From NCBI RefSeq assembly GCF_001553545.1, contig NZ_CP014227.1:1966501-2030500 (forward strand): a stretch of 64,000 bases of DNA. Reading direction: 5' to 3'. Shown piece after piece: positions 36,355-44,970 of the stretch (positions are counted from its first letter, which is position 1; every line of letters starts with the position of its first letter). A program made the position numbers and the translations under genes. This stretch comes from Capnocytophaga haemolytica. GTDB lineage: Bacteria; Bacteroidota; Bacteroidia; Flavobacteriales; Flavobacteriaceae. Under the pieces are notes generated by a model. That model was not told where the DNA came from, searched no databases, and saw only the letters and a list, made by a program, of their open reading frames with translations.

Positions 36355-37230
36355 TTACCCAACAAGTCGTACCCTCCAATCTTTCCACTTATATTTCTTA
36401 GCATAAATCCACAAAAGCAGCGGAAAGCACACTAACAAAGGCAGGAACATATTCCACCCCAAAGTGGGTTCTGATACATCGCGGAGCACTGAGGGCGTTT
36501 GGAAGACTGTCCACGTGGAGGTTACCCACAGTGCTGTAAAGAGATTGTTGGCAGCGTGGAAACCCAAGCTGAGTTCTATGCCATCGTCCATAATCGCGGT
36601 AATCCCTAAGAAAAATCCGGTGCCGATGTAATAGATGAGCAAGCCATAGCCGAGCTTTTCCACTTCGGGATTGGCAATGTGCATTAGTCCGAAAAGCACA
36701 GAAGTAATCACAAGGGGCACCCACGCTCTTTTGAAGACTAAGGCTAAGCCCTGCATCAGATAGGCGCGGAAGAAATACTCCTCAAAAGCTGTCTGTAAGG
36801 GTACGAGCACTATGGCAATAGCCAAGAGTTTCAGGAAAGGCACGAGCTGAAAGTCCCACTGGTAATCCTGCGGATTGATGAGGTAATCAGCGGCTATGAG
36901 TGCAGTAGAAATTCCACCCCAAAGGAAGAAAGCAAAGAAGAACCGCCGCCAGCTGATACGGGGACGGGCTGTAGTAAGTGCTGTAAGCGACTGGCGATGC
37001 ACGAACTTCACCCATAGCAGCAATAGCCCCAGCAGCACTGCGAAGGGCAACAAGTTCATCACCAAGAAGGGCAATTCACCCATCTCGGCTATCTGTTCTG
37101 CCATTACCGCTTCGGTATCCATTGTCTGTAAAGCGATATAGTTCAGCCATACAAAGCCAAAAAATAATATTGGCACTACTGCATAAAGCCATTTGGATGC
37201 CTTGGATAAGTTTGCGTTATTGATGTACAT
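36355..37230 (-). CDS. CPBP-family intramembrane protease
   Basis: 291 aa with about seven hydrophobic spans. The abi/CPBP catalytic motifs are FEEYFFRAYLMQG (EExxxR, about 147-155), FGLMHIANPE (His, about 189-192) and a later His/Asn in GFHAANNLF. The family covers Rce1-type prenyl-protein proteases and bacteriocin-immunity-like proteins; the substrate is unknown. Upstream of its start lies the 180-base heptad array rather than a recognisable promoter, so transcription may come from the fucosidase unit through the array. Confidence 0.9.
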   Translation of the reverse strand: MYINNANLSKASKWLYAVVPILFFGFVWLNYIALQTMDTEAVMAEQIAEMGELPFLVMNLLPFAVLLGLLLLWVKFVHRQSLTALTTARPRISWRRFFFAFFLWGGISTALIAADYLINPQDYQWDFQLVPFLKLLAIAIVLVPLQTAFEEYFFRAYLMQGLALVFKRAWVPLVITSVLFGLMHIANPEVEKLGYGLLIYYIGTGFFLGITAIMDDGIELSLGFHAANNLFTALWVTSTWTVFQTPSVLRDVSEPTLGWNMFLPLLVCFPLLLWIYAKKYKWKDWRVRLVG

Positions 37231-37277
37231 CTTTTTTTAATGGTTAATGAGTAGAGAGTAAATTGCTAACGCGCTGA

Positions 37278-37460
37278 ACTCTCTACTCTTTACTCTCTAC
37301 TCTTTACTCTCTACTCTTTACTCTCTACTCTTTACTCTCTACTCTTTACTCTCTACTCTTTACTCTCTACTCTCTACTCTTTACTCTCTACTCTTTACTC
37401 TCTACTCTTTACTCTCTACTCTTTACTCTCTACTCTTTACTCTCTACTCTTTACTCTCTA
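37278..37460. repeat. Long heptad array, about 26 units of TACTCTC/TACTCTT
   Basis: Heptamers TACTCTC and TACTCTT alternate almost perfectly over about 180 bases; one slip gives two TACTCTC units in a row near 37365-37380. On the minus strand the unit is GAGAGTA/AAGAGTA. It fills the space between the CPBP gene start and the 82-aa gene, whose last two sense codons and stop lie inside it. Near-identity of units suggests recent slippage and likely length variation. Confidence 0.97.
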
Positions 37461-37699
37461 AAAAAGTAATAGGCTGCTAAAAATAGGGAAGCAATGGCTC
37501 CGATAGCAAAGCCTATCCCTTGATAACGGCGCACAGCGTCCCTGCCTTGTGAGGCAATATGCCAATGCAGTCCTGAGTTCCTGATGATGAACACCGCCCA
37601 ATCCTTGTCTAAGATAATGCCGATAAGCATCACAATACATACCCCTGCCGCAATTAGGCAAGCTAAGGCAGGGGATATCAAGTCTTTTAAAAAATCCAT
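37451..37699 (-). CDS. Small two-span membrane protein of unknown function
   Basis: 82 aa from the ATG at 37699, one base after the fucosidase stop; a start six codons earlier would overlap. Two hydrophobic spans (about 8-29 and 60-78) flank a polar loop with RNSGLHWHIASQGRDAVRRYQG. Unrecognised. Its C terminus (FRE, stop) is formed by the heptad array at 37278-37460, so the array border sets the protein end. Confidence 0.7.
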   Translation of the reverse strand: MDFLKDLISPALACLIAAGVCIVMLIGIILDKDWAVFIIRNSGLHWHIASQGRDAVRRYQGIGFAIGAIASLFLAAYYFFRE

Positions 37700-37700
37700 A

Positions 37701-39695
37701 TTACTGTGTAATGACACCTATCTCACCATACGAAGCTCCTTTTGCCTCATCAACTAATTTATCGGCAGTAAGCCTGATGTAGCGTGCTTTGGCTGCAGGG
37801 AAAGCAATGCGTTGCTCAATAGGGTTGTTCTTGATATTGCCAAACTCACCAGCGGATACCTTCTTAAAGTGCTGTCCATCGGTGCTCACCTCAAAGGTAT
37901 AATGACTGATAGTGCCCTCAGCCCAACGGTCTTGCGAAGGCAGATAGGTAAAGCCTTTGAGGGTCAGTTCGCTGCCCAAATCAATAGTAACAACTGGTGC
38001 TGATGTGCCCTCCCGCTTATTGGTGTACCAATTATTGGGGTTCTCATCAATGAGTGCCTCTGCACCCTTCATATCACCAGAACTTACCGCTACTACCTTC
38101 CATTGCGTTTTAGGCACATCGAGGGTATAGGCGGCTACTTCACTGTATTTCTTAGTAGCTGGGTCGTAGGCTAGCGCTTTCAGCTGCGCGGGTTTCTCCA
38201 CTGCAAAAGGAGCGGTATACGCCTTGCTCTGCACCGTTGGGGCACTGCCATCGGTGGTGTAGTAAATCGCAAGTCCTGCCTCATCGGTAGCGAGACTTAC
38301 CACGCCCTCTTTGGTGCGCGTGAGCTGTGGTGCGGTGAGCAATGCAGGGGCATCATACGCCTTTAGTGCTACTACCTTAGGCTCGGCAATGGAGCTGAGC
38401 ACTTTCAGCCGTACGGCTGTTGCTTCCACTGTTGGGAAGCGCAACACACGTTTATAGCCGATAGTGGTTTCTGTAGCGAGCTTTTGCCACTGTCCATCCT
38501 TTTGGTATAATACCTCAAAGCCGCTCACACGTTGCCCTTGGGTGATGTCCTCACCGAGCACCAAGCGATTGAGCTTAGTAGGTTTTGCAAATTGCAGGGT
38601 AAGCGCATTGTCCTTCTCACTCAACTTGCCCTTCACTTCATTGGCAAAATCGGCTGCGATCACCTGCTTAAACTCCATAAGGCGACGGGCGTCCACCTCT
38701 GGGATATGTCCGCGCCTATCGACAGGCAGATTGAGCAACAGGTTCGCATTACGCCCAATCGACTTATAGTAAATATCCACCAACGCCGCTACCGACTTCA
38801 CTTGATGATCCTCTCTTGCGTGGTAATACCACCCTGGGCGAATAGAAACGTCAGCCTCTGCGGGCGTCCAATTCTTGCCATTAGGGTCGCCCTCTTGTAG
38901 GTGCCTGATGTGCTCCTTGCCGTAGGGCAGATCGTTAGGGGTGAAAGTAGCCCAATTGGTCTCACTGCCAAAGCCTTTTTCGTTGCCTATCCAGCGAATA
39001 TCAGGTCCGTCATCACCAAAAATCACTGCCTTGGGTTGCAACTCGCGCACTATGGCATACGTCTTATCCCACTGGTAATAGGTCTTAGCATCAATAGTGC
39101 GGGTTTCGTTAGCACCCCCGTAATAGCCCGAACCACCATTGGCACCATCGAACCACACTTCAAAAATCTCACCGTAATTGGTGAGCAACTCGCGCAATTG
39201 GTTGTGGAAATAGCTGACATACTCAGGCTTGCCGTAATCCTTATGGTTGCGATCCCAAGGTGAGAGATAGACCCCAAACTTCAAGCCCTCGCGCTTGCAA
39301 GCCTCAGCGAGCTCTTTGACGATATCGCCCTTACCATTCTTATAGGGTGAATGCTTGATGGAGTGCTCGCCGTAAGCCGTTGGCCAAAGGCAGAAGCCAT
39401 CGTGGTGCTTAGCGGTGATGATAACCCCCGTCATTCCTGCTTCTTTAATCACGTGAACCCATTGGTTCACATCGAGGTCAGTAGGGTTAAACAGCGCAGG
39501 GTCTTCGCCCCCTGTGCCCCACTCCATATCCGAAAACGTATTCATATTGAAGTGGATAAAAGCGTAATACTGCATAGCGTGCCACGCCACTTGTCGGGGG
39601 GCAGGCACTGTGATTTTCATCTCCGAAGAAGATGTACCTTTACAAGAAACTAACAACACAAATGTTAGTAATGATAAAAAACGGATAGTTTTCAC
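37701..39695 (-). CDS. Alpha-L-fucosidase (GH29), lipoprotein
   Basis: 664 aa. Lipoprotein signal LLVSCKGTSSSE (Cys18), so probably surface or periplasmic. GH29 catalytic barrel (about 30-345): AFIHFNMNTFSDMEWG, ITAKHHDGFCLWPT, YLSPWDRNH and the nucleophile D183 in EVWFDGANGGSG. Then a beta-sandwich, a chitobiase/beta-hexosaminidase-type C-terminal module (about 455-520; IYYTTDGSAPT) and a F5/8 discoidin-like module (about 530-660; YTNKREGT, LPSQDRWAEGTISHYTFEVS, ARYIRLT). It would release fucose from host glycans. The 82-aa gene follows by 1 base. Confidence 0.94.
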   Translation of the reverse strand: MKTIRFLSLLTFVLLVSCKGTSSSEMKITVPAPRQVAWHAMQYYAFIHFNMNTFSDMEWGTGGEDPALFNPTDLDVNQWVHVIKEAGMTGVIITAKHHDGFCLWPTAYGEHSIKHSPYKNGKGDIVKELAEACKREGLKFGVYLSPWDRNHKDYGKPEYVSYFHNQLRELLTNYGEIFEVWFDGANGGSGYYGGANETRTIDAKTYYQWDKTYAIVRELQPKAVIFGDDGPDIRWIGNEKGFGSETNWATFTPNDLPYGKEHIRHLQEGDPNGKNWTPAEADVSIRPGWYYHAREDHQVKSVAALVDIYYKSIGRNANLLLNLPVDRRGHIPEVDARRLMEFKQVIAADFANEVKGKLSEKDNALTLQFAKPTKLNRLVLGEDITQGQRVSGFEVLYQKDGQWQKLATETTIGYKRVLRFPTVEATAVRLKVLSSIAEPKVVALKAYDAPALLTAPQLTRTKEGVVSLATDEAGLAIYYTTDGSAPTVQSKAYTAPFAVEKPAQLKALAYDPATKKYSEVAAYTLDVPKTQWKVVAVSSGDMKGAEALIDENPNNWYTNKREGTSAPVVTIDLGSELTLKGFTYLPSQDRWAEGTISHYTFEVSTDGQHFKKVSAGEFGNIKNNPIEQRIAFPAAKARYIRLTADKLVDEAKGASYGEIGVITQ

Positions 39696-39722
39696 GGTTC
39701 AATTCATTTAGTTAAAGAGAGG

Positions 39723-39730
39723 CAAAGATA
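39723..39730 (-). promoter_or_regulatory. -7 element (TATCTTTG) for the fucosidase unit
   Basis: Minus-strand TATCTTTG 27 bases upstream of the fucosidase ATG. Confidence 0.6.
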
Positions 39731-39767
39731 TAAAAAGTTTTTTGAATAATAAAATTTTGATAGTTCT

Positions 39768-40409
39768 TTACTTCACCCGTGAGAGGGTAATCCCGTCGCG
39801 GATGGGTAGAAGGACGGTCTCAAGGCGTGGGTCGTCCTTTAGTTTTTGGTTGTAGGCAAGCAGTGCTTGGGTGTGTTTATCGCTGGGTTTTACTTCTTCG
39901 ACTACCTTGCCACTCCACAACACATTGTCCGAGAGGATGACCCCACCGCGGTTCATCTTCTCTATGATGAGGTCGAAATAGAGGGCGTAGTTGCGCTTAT
40001 CGGCGTCGATAAACACCAAATCGAAGCGGTCGGTAAGGGTGGGAATGACGGTGGCTGCCTCGCCCAAGTGCTGAACGATTTGGGCTCCATAGCCACTGCG
40101 GTCGAAGAACTCGCGTTGTAGGTCTTGGAGTTCCTCCTTAATGTCGATGGTGTGCAGCGTGCCCCCTTGCTGTAATCCTTCGGCAAGGCAAAGGGTAGCA
40201 TAGCCCGTATAGGTGCCTATCTCAAGGATGGTTTTTGGGGCAATGAGCTTTGAGATAAGGCTTAGGAAACGCCCTTGCAGGTGTCCACTGAGCATACGCG
40301 GTTGCAATACGCTTAGGTGGGTACGGCGACTGAGTTCGCTCAGCAAAGGTGGCTCGCTATCAGTGTGTTGTGAGGCGTAATCCTCTAAATCTTCAGATAT
40401 AAAGTGCAT
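39768..40409 (-). CDS. SAM-dependent O-methyltransferase (catechol-type fold)
   Basis: 213 aa from the ATG at 40409; the frame is open seven codons further but that overlaps the -7 element at 40428-40435. Motif I ILEIGTYTGYATLCLAEGL, VFIDADKRNYALYF (metal-binding Asp), and GGVILSDNVLWSGKV with the second metal ligands are those of the class I O-methyltransferase family containing TrmR/YrrM and CCoAOMT. It might modify tRNA U34 (TrmR) or a small molecule; not decidable. Confidence 0.88.
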   Translation of the reverse strand: MHFISEDLEDYASQHTDSEPPLLSELSRRTHLSVLQPRMLSGHLQGRFLSLISKLIAPKTILEIGTYTGYATLCLAEGLQQGGTLHTIDIKEELQDLQREFFDRSGYGAQIVQHLGEAATVIPTLTDRFDLVFIDADKRNYALYFDLIIEKMNRGGVILSDNVLWSGKVVEEVKPSDKHTQALLAYNQKLKDDPRLETVLLPIRDGITLSRVK

Positions 40410-40427
40410 TGACTTGTTATTTTTCGG

Positions 40428-40435
40428 CAAAAGTA
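40428..40435 (-). promoter_or_regulatory. -7 element (TACTTTTG) for the O-methyltransferase
   Basis: Minus-strand TACTTTTG 18 bases before the chosen ATG; divergent from the pncA promoter 45 bases away. Confidence 0.6.
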
Positions 40436-40479
40436 AAAAGATTTTGGGAATAAGAAGCCTATTGTTCCCAAAAAAGTAG

Positions 40480-40487
40480 TATCTTTG
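40480..40487 (+). promoter_or_regulatory. -7 element (TATCTTTG) for pncA
   Basis: TATCTTTG, 71 bases before the pncA ATG; the leader contains the heptad repeat at 40493-40527. Confidence 0.6.
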
Positions 40488-40492
40488 CCAAG

Positions 40493-40527
40493 TTTTTAGG
40501 AGTTAGGGAGTAGGGAGTAACGGACAG
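40493..40527. repeat. AG heptad array in the pncA leader, five units
   Basis: Heptamers closed by AG (or AA) follow each other from 40493, for example GAGTTAG and GGAGTAG. They sit in the predicted transcribed leader of pncA. Confidence 0.5.
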
Positions 40528-40558
40528 CATACGGAACGAAAACGAATAGACAGTAGAT

Positions 40559-41134
40559 ATGAAAGCACTTGTAATTATCGACGTACAGAATGACTTTATG
40601 CCCAGCGGGGCTTTGCCTGTGCCTAAGGGCGATGAGGTGGTCGCTGCAATCAACCGTGAGCTACATAAGGATTACGCTACGGTAGTGGCTACGCAGGATT
40701 GGCACCCTGCTGACCATCTGAGTTTTGCTGCTAACCACAAGGGGAAGCAAGCCTTTGAGGTGATTGACTTAAACGGCATCGCACAGGTGTTGTGGCCTAC
40801 GCATTGCGTGCAAGGAAGTCTTGGTGCAGCCCTTCACCCTGAGCTCGATACGCGCCCCATTGCGGCGATCTTCCGCAAGGGAATGCAGCGTGAGGTGGAT
40901 AGTTATAGTGCCTTCTTCGACAACCAGCGGCAGCACCCCACGGGGCTTCACGGTTACTTGCAGGAGAAGGGCATCACCGAGCTTACTTTCTGCGGCTTGG
41001 CAGGCGACTATTGTGTGGCTTACAGCGTGAACGATGCGCTCTCATTAGGCTACAAAGTGCGGTTGCTCACTGAGGGCATCCGCGCCATCAACGCTGAGGA
41101 CTTTGACCGCTACCGCAGGCAGTGGGGATTTTGA
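40559..41134 (+). CDS. pncA: Nicotinamidase
   Basis: 191 aa. It hydrolyses nicotinamide to nicotinate for NAD salvage. The catalytic Asp is in ALVIIDVQNDFMPSGALPVP, metal-site residues in TQDWHPADHLSF, the catalytic Lys in AIFRKGMQREVDSYSAF, the cis-peptide region and nucleophilic Cys in TFCGLAGDYCVAYSVNDAL. Full length. Confidence 0.94.
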   Translation: MKALVIIDVQNDFMPSGALPVPKGDEVVAAINRELHKDYATVVATQDWHPADHLSFAANHKGKQAFEVIDLNGIAQVLWPTHCVQGSLGAALHPELDTRPIAAIFRKGMQREVDSYSAFFDNQRQHPTGLHGYLQEKGITELTFCGLAGDYCVAYSVNDALSLGYKVRLLTEGIRAINAEDFDRYRRQWGF

Positions 41135-41228
41135 AGCCCGTGTTGCTAAATGAAATGCTACTTTACAGCTATATAAACTAATGAATTATCTAACTATGAG
41201 AGAGAATCTACCCTGTGCGTTAGCTCTG

Positions 41229-41263
41229 AAAGCTCAAGGCTCAAAGCTGAAAGCTGTACGCAG
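41229..41263. repeat. Heptad array immediately before the M14-like gene
   Basis: Five 7-base units (AAAGCTC, AAGGCTC, then AAAGCTG twice and TACGCAG) in perfect register, ending 4 bases before the ATG at 41268. Confidence 0.7.
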
Positions 41264-41267
41264 GATT

Positions 41268-42848
41268 ATGAAAAAATACATACTTTACAGCCTTGGACTA
41301 CTGCTTTGGGCTTGCGATACGCCTTTCTTCTCAAAGAAAGACAGCTTTGTAACGCGCTTTGAGGAGAGCAATGGCAGCGAAAGTGCTACCTACGCCGAGG
41401 TGATCGACTTCTACAAAGGGCTATCGAAGGAATATAGCACCATCAGCCTGAAAACCATCGGGATGACCGATAGCGGCGAGTCATTGCATTTAGTGATATA
41501 CAGTCCTACGGCAGAGTTTAACTTACAGAAATTGCAAAGGAGCAAGACGATAGTGCTCATCAACAACGGTAGCGATGCAGCGGCATCTGAGGGAGTAGAT
41601 GCTACGATGCTATTATTTCGCAACTTGGCACAGAAGCAAGTCACCACGCCTAAGAATGTGGTGGTGGTAACCATCCCTGTGTACAATATAGGGGCAGCAC
41701 AGCGGCGCGATTTGGCAGCGACACACAAAGGGGGTGCTGCCACAGAGGAGCCTCAGCAGGGCAATGCGGTGCAGGTAGACCTCAATGCGGACTTTATAAA
41801 GGCGGATAGCGAGAATGCGCTGTCGTTTGCGGCTATTTTCCACAAAGTGCAGCCCGACCTCTTTATCGATAACCAAGCCAGCAGTGGGGTGGACTCGCAG
41901 CACGTGCTTATGTATAGCACTTCACAACTGAATAAATTGGGGAGTTACTTGGGTAACTATCTGCGCAATAACTTCATACCACGCCTGTCGGACTCGTTGG
42001 TGAAGCGCGAAGAGGCGTTTGTGAGCGATACCTTGCCCAAGCCTTTTTGGCGATTGATTCCGCTGAGTGCTGGGGTGCAAACGCCTACCGCTAAGGGCTA
42101 CACCGCCGTAGATGCTTTGCCGCACACTGCTACGGGCTATGCGGGCTTGTGGAACTGTATGGGAATCACCATTGCTACACAGCCTTCGAAGCCTTATAAG
42201 GCGCGAGTAGAGGCTTGCTATGAGGTGATGAAGTCCGTAGTGGAGATTGCTGGTGCTGATCAGAAATACATCAAAGAGCTGAAAGTGAAGCAGCGCGAGA
42301 GCGATTTGGCACAACGGCAATACCCTGTGGCGTGGGCAATCGATAGCACCCAGCACAGTACCGTTAGCTTCTACGGTTATAAAAAGCTCAATACTGCCAC
42401 CGATAGTCTACAGACGTACACTGAGGAAGTGCCTTATTACAACAGCTTCAAGGCAGTGCGTAGGGTGGCAGTGCCTAAGGCGTATATCGTGCCACGTGTG
42501 TGGAAGGGAGTAGTAGCACGCCTGCAAGCCAACGAGGTGGAGATGAAAGAGATAGAGAAGGACACGCTGATGAGCCTGACTTATTACACTATCGACAGCT
42601 ACAAGACACTGCCTCAACCTTATGCAGGGCACTACTTGCATTACGACACTGAGACAAGCACTCACAGCGGGACAGTGCAATTGCGCAAAGGCGATTACCT
42701 CATCGAGGTGCAACAGCCCGCCAAGCGTTACCTCCTTGAAGTGCTTGAGCCCTCAGCTCCTGACTCGTTCTTTAACTGGAACTTCTTTGATGCGATACTG
42801 CGAAAAGAAGGTGGGGAGCGGTATCCTGTGTACATCGATTATCCGTAA
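41268..42848 (+). CDS. M14-like zinc carboxypeptidase lipoprotein with altered active site
   Basis: 526 aa from the ATG at 41268, which begins the lipoprotein signal (LGLLLWACDTPF, Cys16); the open frame reaches back to 41181 but that stretch crosses the heptad repeat. The core fold follows the flavobacterial M14 family, e.g. VVVVTIPVYNIGAAQRR and DxNxDFIKADSENALSFAAIFHKV. At the places where I expect the zinc-binding HPGE, the DLNRD Arg, the DNH ligand and the ETH catalytic Glu, it reads SDAAASEG (102-109), DLNADF (171-176), DNQ (201-203) and ATQ (303-305). It is probably a surface-exposed non-catalytic relative. Confidence 0.75.
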   Translation: MKKYILYSLGLLLWACDTPFFSKKDSFVTRFEESNGSESATYAEVIDFYKGLSKEYSTISLKTIGMTDSGESLHLVIYSPTAEFNLQKLQRSKTIVLINNGSDAAASEGVDATMLLFRNLAQKQVTTPKNVVVVTIPVYNIGAAQRRDLAATHKGGAATEEPQQGNAVQVDLNADFIKADSENALSFAAIFHKVQPDLFIDNQASSGVDSQHVLMYSTSQLNKLGSYLGNYLRNNFIPRLSDSLVKREEAFVSDTLPKPFWRLIPLSAGVQTPTAKGYTAVDALPHTATGYAGLWNCMGITIATQPSKPYKARVEACYEVMKSVVEIAGADQKYIKELKVKQRESDLAQRQYPVAWAIDSTQHSTVSFYGYKKLNTATDSLQTYTEEVPYYNSFKAVRRVAVPKAYIVPRVWKGVVARLQANEVEMKEIEKDTLMSLTYYTIDSYKTLPQPYAGHYLHYDTETSTHSGTVQLRKGDYLIEVQQPAKRYLLEVLEPSAPDSFFNWNFFDAILRKEGGERYPVYIDYP

Positions 42849-43169
42849 GAAAGCCATCAATTAAAATAGAAAATCCCTTTCACGTTAGCTACTCGTGAAA
42901 GGGATTTCTTTTTCTTCAATCGATGATAGGTGATACATCACATCAAGGCATACTTTTGTTCAACTATTACAATATTAAATCTTAGAACCCATATCCTTGA
43001 ACATTATCAAACGAACCTATCGGATTGGATAGTAATTAGATAGTAAATCTGTAATGAGTTATTGTCCTATGGCTACTCATCAGTTACTATCGGTGCTTTC
43101 AGTTAGGCTTTTTACTATTATATATTCATCACTGAGCCACTGAAAAGCGTATTAGCCATTTACTTAAAG
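42849..43169. other. Convergent spacer between the M14-like gene and an unknown gene
   Basis: Contains the terminator above and an isolated TACTTTTG at 42951-42958 without -33 partner. Two similar 11-base segments (ATAGTAATTAG-type) occur near 43028-43050. No gene is seen. Confidence 0.6.
42870..42915 (+). terminator. Terminator of the M14-like gene
   Basis: 15-bp stem (42870-42884 with 42894-42908), 9-base loop, then TTTTTC. Confidence 0.88.
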
Positions 43170-43727
43170 TCAGAGGATGATTTCCTTTTCGGTTACGTTA
43201 CCTGGTGTATCTGTGACGGATACAGTGAGTTTTGTATCTGAAAGGGCAGCGTTGGCGACTGTGATGGGATAAACCCATTGCAATCCTTCAAGCACTGCGT
43301 TACCTTCCTCTAAGAGGTTGCCATCATCCTTATTGATTCTGACCGATACCGAAGTTATTTGGAAGTTATCAGAAGCTATGATGAATAGCTTAGATCCGAC
43401 CCTTCCGTCGTAGCTTTTGGTATTGACCCTGTCAATTTTAGGAGGCAGCAAGTAATCAGCCAAGGCGAGATTGTGAGGTGAGAGTTTTAGCTCTTTTGCT
43501 CGCTCTGTGTACCTAAGCCACAGATCACTGTCCTTGGCGGCTCGTTTTGCATAGTCGCAACCTTCTTTAAACTTCTCTTGCTGCATCTTTTGTGCAGCTG
43601 AATACTTAGCTGATCTCTCTGGGGCTATTGCCGCGATCAACTCTCCTCGATATTTGCGAAAGACTACTTGCTTTCCAAACATCCCTGAGGCGCCATACAT
43701 TACTGCATTGCCTTTAATCTTTGTCAT
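43170..43727 (-). CDS. Protein of unknown function
   Basis: 185 aa from the ATG at 43727 (MTKIKGNAVMYGASGMFG). The open frame continues 34 codons upstream, but that part has no family-like start and the spacing looks leader-like. A glycine-rich beginning with VVFRKYRGELIAAIAP, a helical middle (KYSAAQKMQQEKFKEG...SDLWLRYTERAKE), then a beta-rich C-terminal domain (about 115-185; ITSVSVRINKDDGNLLEEG, LTVSVTDTPGNVTEK), Ig/FN3-like. No signal or membrane span. The family is found in other Bacteroidota by my recollection, without function. Confidence 0.65.
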   Translation of the reverse strand: MTKIKGNAVMYGASGMFGKQVVFRKYRGELIAAIAPERSAKYSAAQKMQQEKFKEGCDYAKRAAKDSDLWLRYTERAKELKLSPHNLALADYLLPPKIDRVNTKSYDGRVGSKLFIIASDNFQITSVSVRINKDDGNLLEEGNAVLEGLQWVYPITVANAALSDTKLTVSVTDTPGNVTEKEIIL

Positions 43728-44189
43728 AAAAAATGTTTTTTTAAAAGATTTTCTACACAATTTGTCAAAGAACTTGTCGTTCTTCAACGCCCATCGTTCC
43801 TTGGCCATTGGAACTGAATTGCGTTGCAACGTCTATTAGCTATAGGCAATAGATATGCCAAAATATCTTACACCTGACAAAATGGCAGGTTTTTTAACAG
43901 AGTGTTGTATGAGTGTTGTTGTTTTACAACATTTCAGCGGTCGAAGTTATGTCAAAATGACAGACGTATGACAGGGGTGACAGGTGGGGTGGCTACAAGG
44001 GGAATTACGCACCACCCAAAAGGAATTTTAACGTTTTTCTATATTCATTCAATTATAAAGTTTAATTTTTTGCATTTCGTGAGTATTATAGTTTTTGAGG
44101 TATCGGAAAAATGGGTGAGATATGTTCGAGATGTGTTCGAGATGTGTTCGAGCAGTGTTCGAGATGAGCTCGACAGAAAATTTTTCTGT
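43728..44189. other. Spacer between bioD and the unknown 185-aa gene
   Basis: 462 bases. Holds the five-unit 11-bp array (44117-44171) and AT-rich sequence. Short ORFs on both strands look like chance. Confidence 0.6.
44117..44171. repeat. Undecad array: TTCG every 11 bp, five units
   Basis: Five 11-base units; the second and third are identical (GAGATGTGTTC), the others differ at 1-3 positions. CG falls at 44127, 44138, 44149, 44160 and 44171. It begins 19 bases after the bioD stop (minus strand). Confidence 0.9.
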
Positions 44190-44810
44190 TTAGAGGTTGG
44201 GCAGAAACTGCTCGGCATAGTCGCGGATGACTGCTGGGTCGAAGTAAGGTTCTTCGGCGATGGTACCGATGTGCTTAGCGCCTGTTTTGGCGAGGATAAG
44301 TCGCTCGGTATCAGGGGCGGGGGTGCCGCTGAAAATAATACCATAGAGGGGCAACCCGCGGCTTTGGAGTGCCTCGTAAGTGAGGAGGGTGTGGTTGATG
44401 CTGCCGAGATAGTGGCGCGATACGAGCACGATGCGATCGGTAGGGAGGATGAGATCGGCGATGGTGTCGCGGTCGTTGAGGGGCACTAAGAGTCCGCCTG
44501 CTGCCTCAATCACCAAGGGGCGGTCGGTGGCGGGGCGCACGATTTTCTCAAGGGCAATCTCAATGCCGTCAAGGGCTGCCGAGAGGTGCGGACTGGCGGG
44601 GGTGTTGAGGGCATAGGCGTTGGGGTGGAAAGTGGTATGGGGGTTGCTGATGAGCTTTTGCACCTTGTCGGTATCGGTGTAATGGAGGTCGCCCGACTGT
44701 ATGGGTTTCCAATAATCAGCCTCGAGGGCTTGGGTGATGATGGCGGCGGCGATGGTTTTGCCTACTTCGGTAGAGGTGCCAATAATGAAATAAGTGCTTG
44801 ATTTTTGCAT
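44190..44810 (-). CDS. bioD: Dethiobiotin synthetase
   Basis: 206 aa. It closes the ureido ring of dethiobiotin from DAPA, CO2 and ATP. P-loop YFIIGTSTEVGKTIAAA, YWKPIQSGD (substrate-binding Lys and CO2 site), VIEAAGGLLVPLNDRDT, and ILVSRHYLGSINHTLLTYEAL (here VLVSRHYLGSINHTL). Single gene with its own TACTTTTG promoter; other biotin genes bioB and bioF lie 6.3 and 10.2 kb away. Confidence 0.95.
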   Translation of the reverse strand: MQKSSTYFIIGTSTEVGKTIAAAIITQALEADYWKPIQSGDLHYTDTDKVQKLISNPHTTFHPNAYALNTPASPHLSAALDGIEIALEKIVRPATDRPLVIEAAGGLLVPLNDRDTIADLILPTDRIVLVSRHYLGSINHTLLTYEALQSRGLPLYGIIFSGTPAPDTERLILAKTGAKHIGTIAEEPYFDPAVIRDYAEQFLPNL

Positions 44811-44835
44811 TTTTATAAGTGTTTTTTACGGGGGG

Positions 44836-44843
44836 CAAAAGTA
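44836..44843 (-). promoter_or_regulatory. -7 element (TACTTTTG) for bioD
   Basis: Minus-strand TACTTTTG followed by a run of C (CCCCCC), 25 bases before the bioD ATG. The same TACTTTTG-C-run arrangement is found before bioB. Confidence 0.65.
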
Positions 44844-44881
44844 GGTAGTTTTGTATTAAATTAAAAATATTTTGGAATTTA

Positions 44882-44913
44882 TTTGTCAGTTTATTGGAAA
44901 ATGTGTACTTTTG
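44882..44913 (+). promoter_or_regulatory. Promoter of mdh
   Basis: TTTG (44882-44885), 20-base spacer, TACTTTTG (44906-44913). The leader contains a G-C rich dyad GGGCAC/GTGCCC near 44936-44948. Confidence 0.7.
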
Positions 44914-44970
44914 TGGCTTGAAAATAACCATCAGGGGCACGGTGCCCTTGTGTAAAATATATTTGATTAT

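Noticed and set aside
43028..43050. Possible 11-bp repeats in the spacer after the M14-like gene
   Set aside because: Only two similar units; the third is poor.
44936..44948. GC-rich dyad before mdh as a riboswitch
   Set aside because: Too short and isolated to fit any known riboswitch; noted only in the promoter entry.
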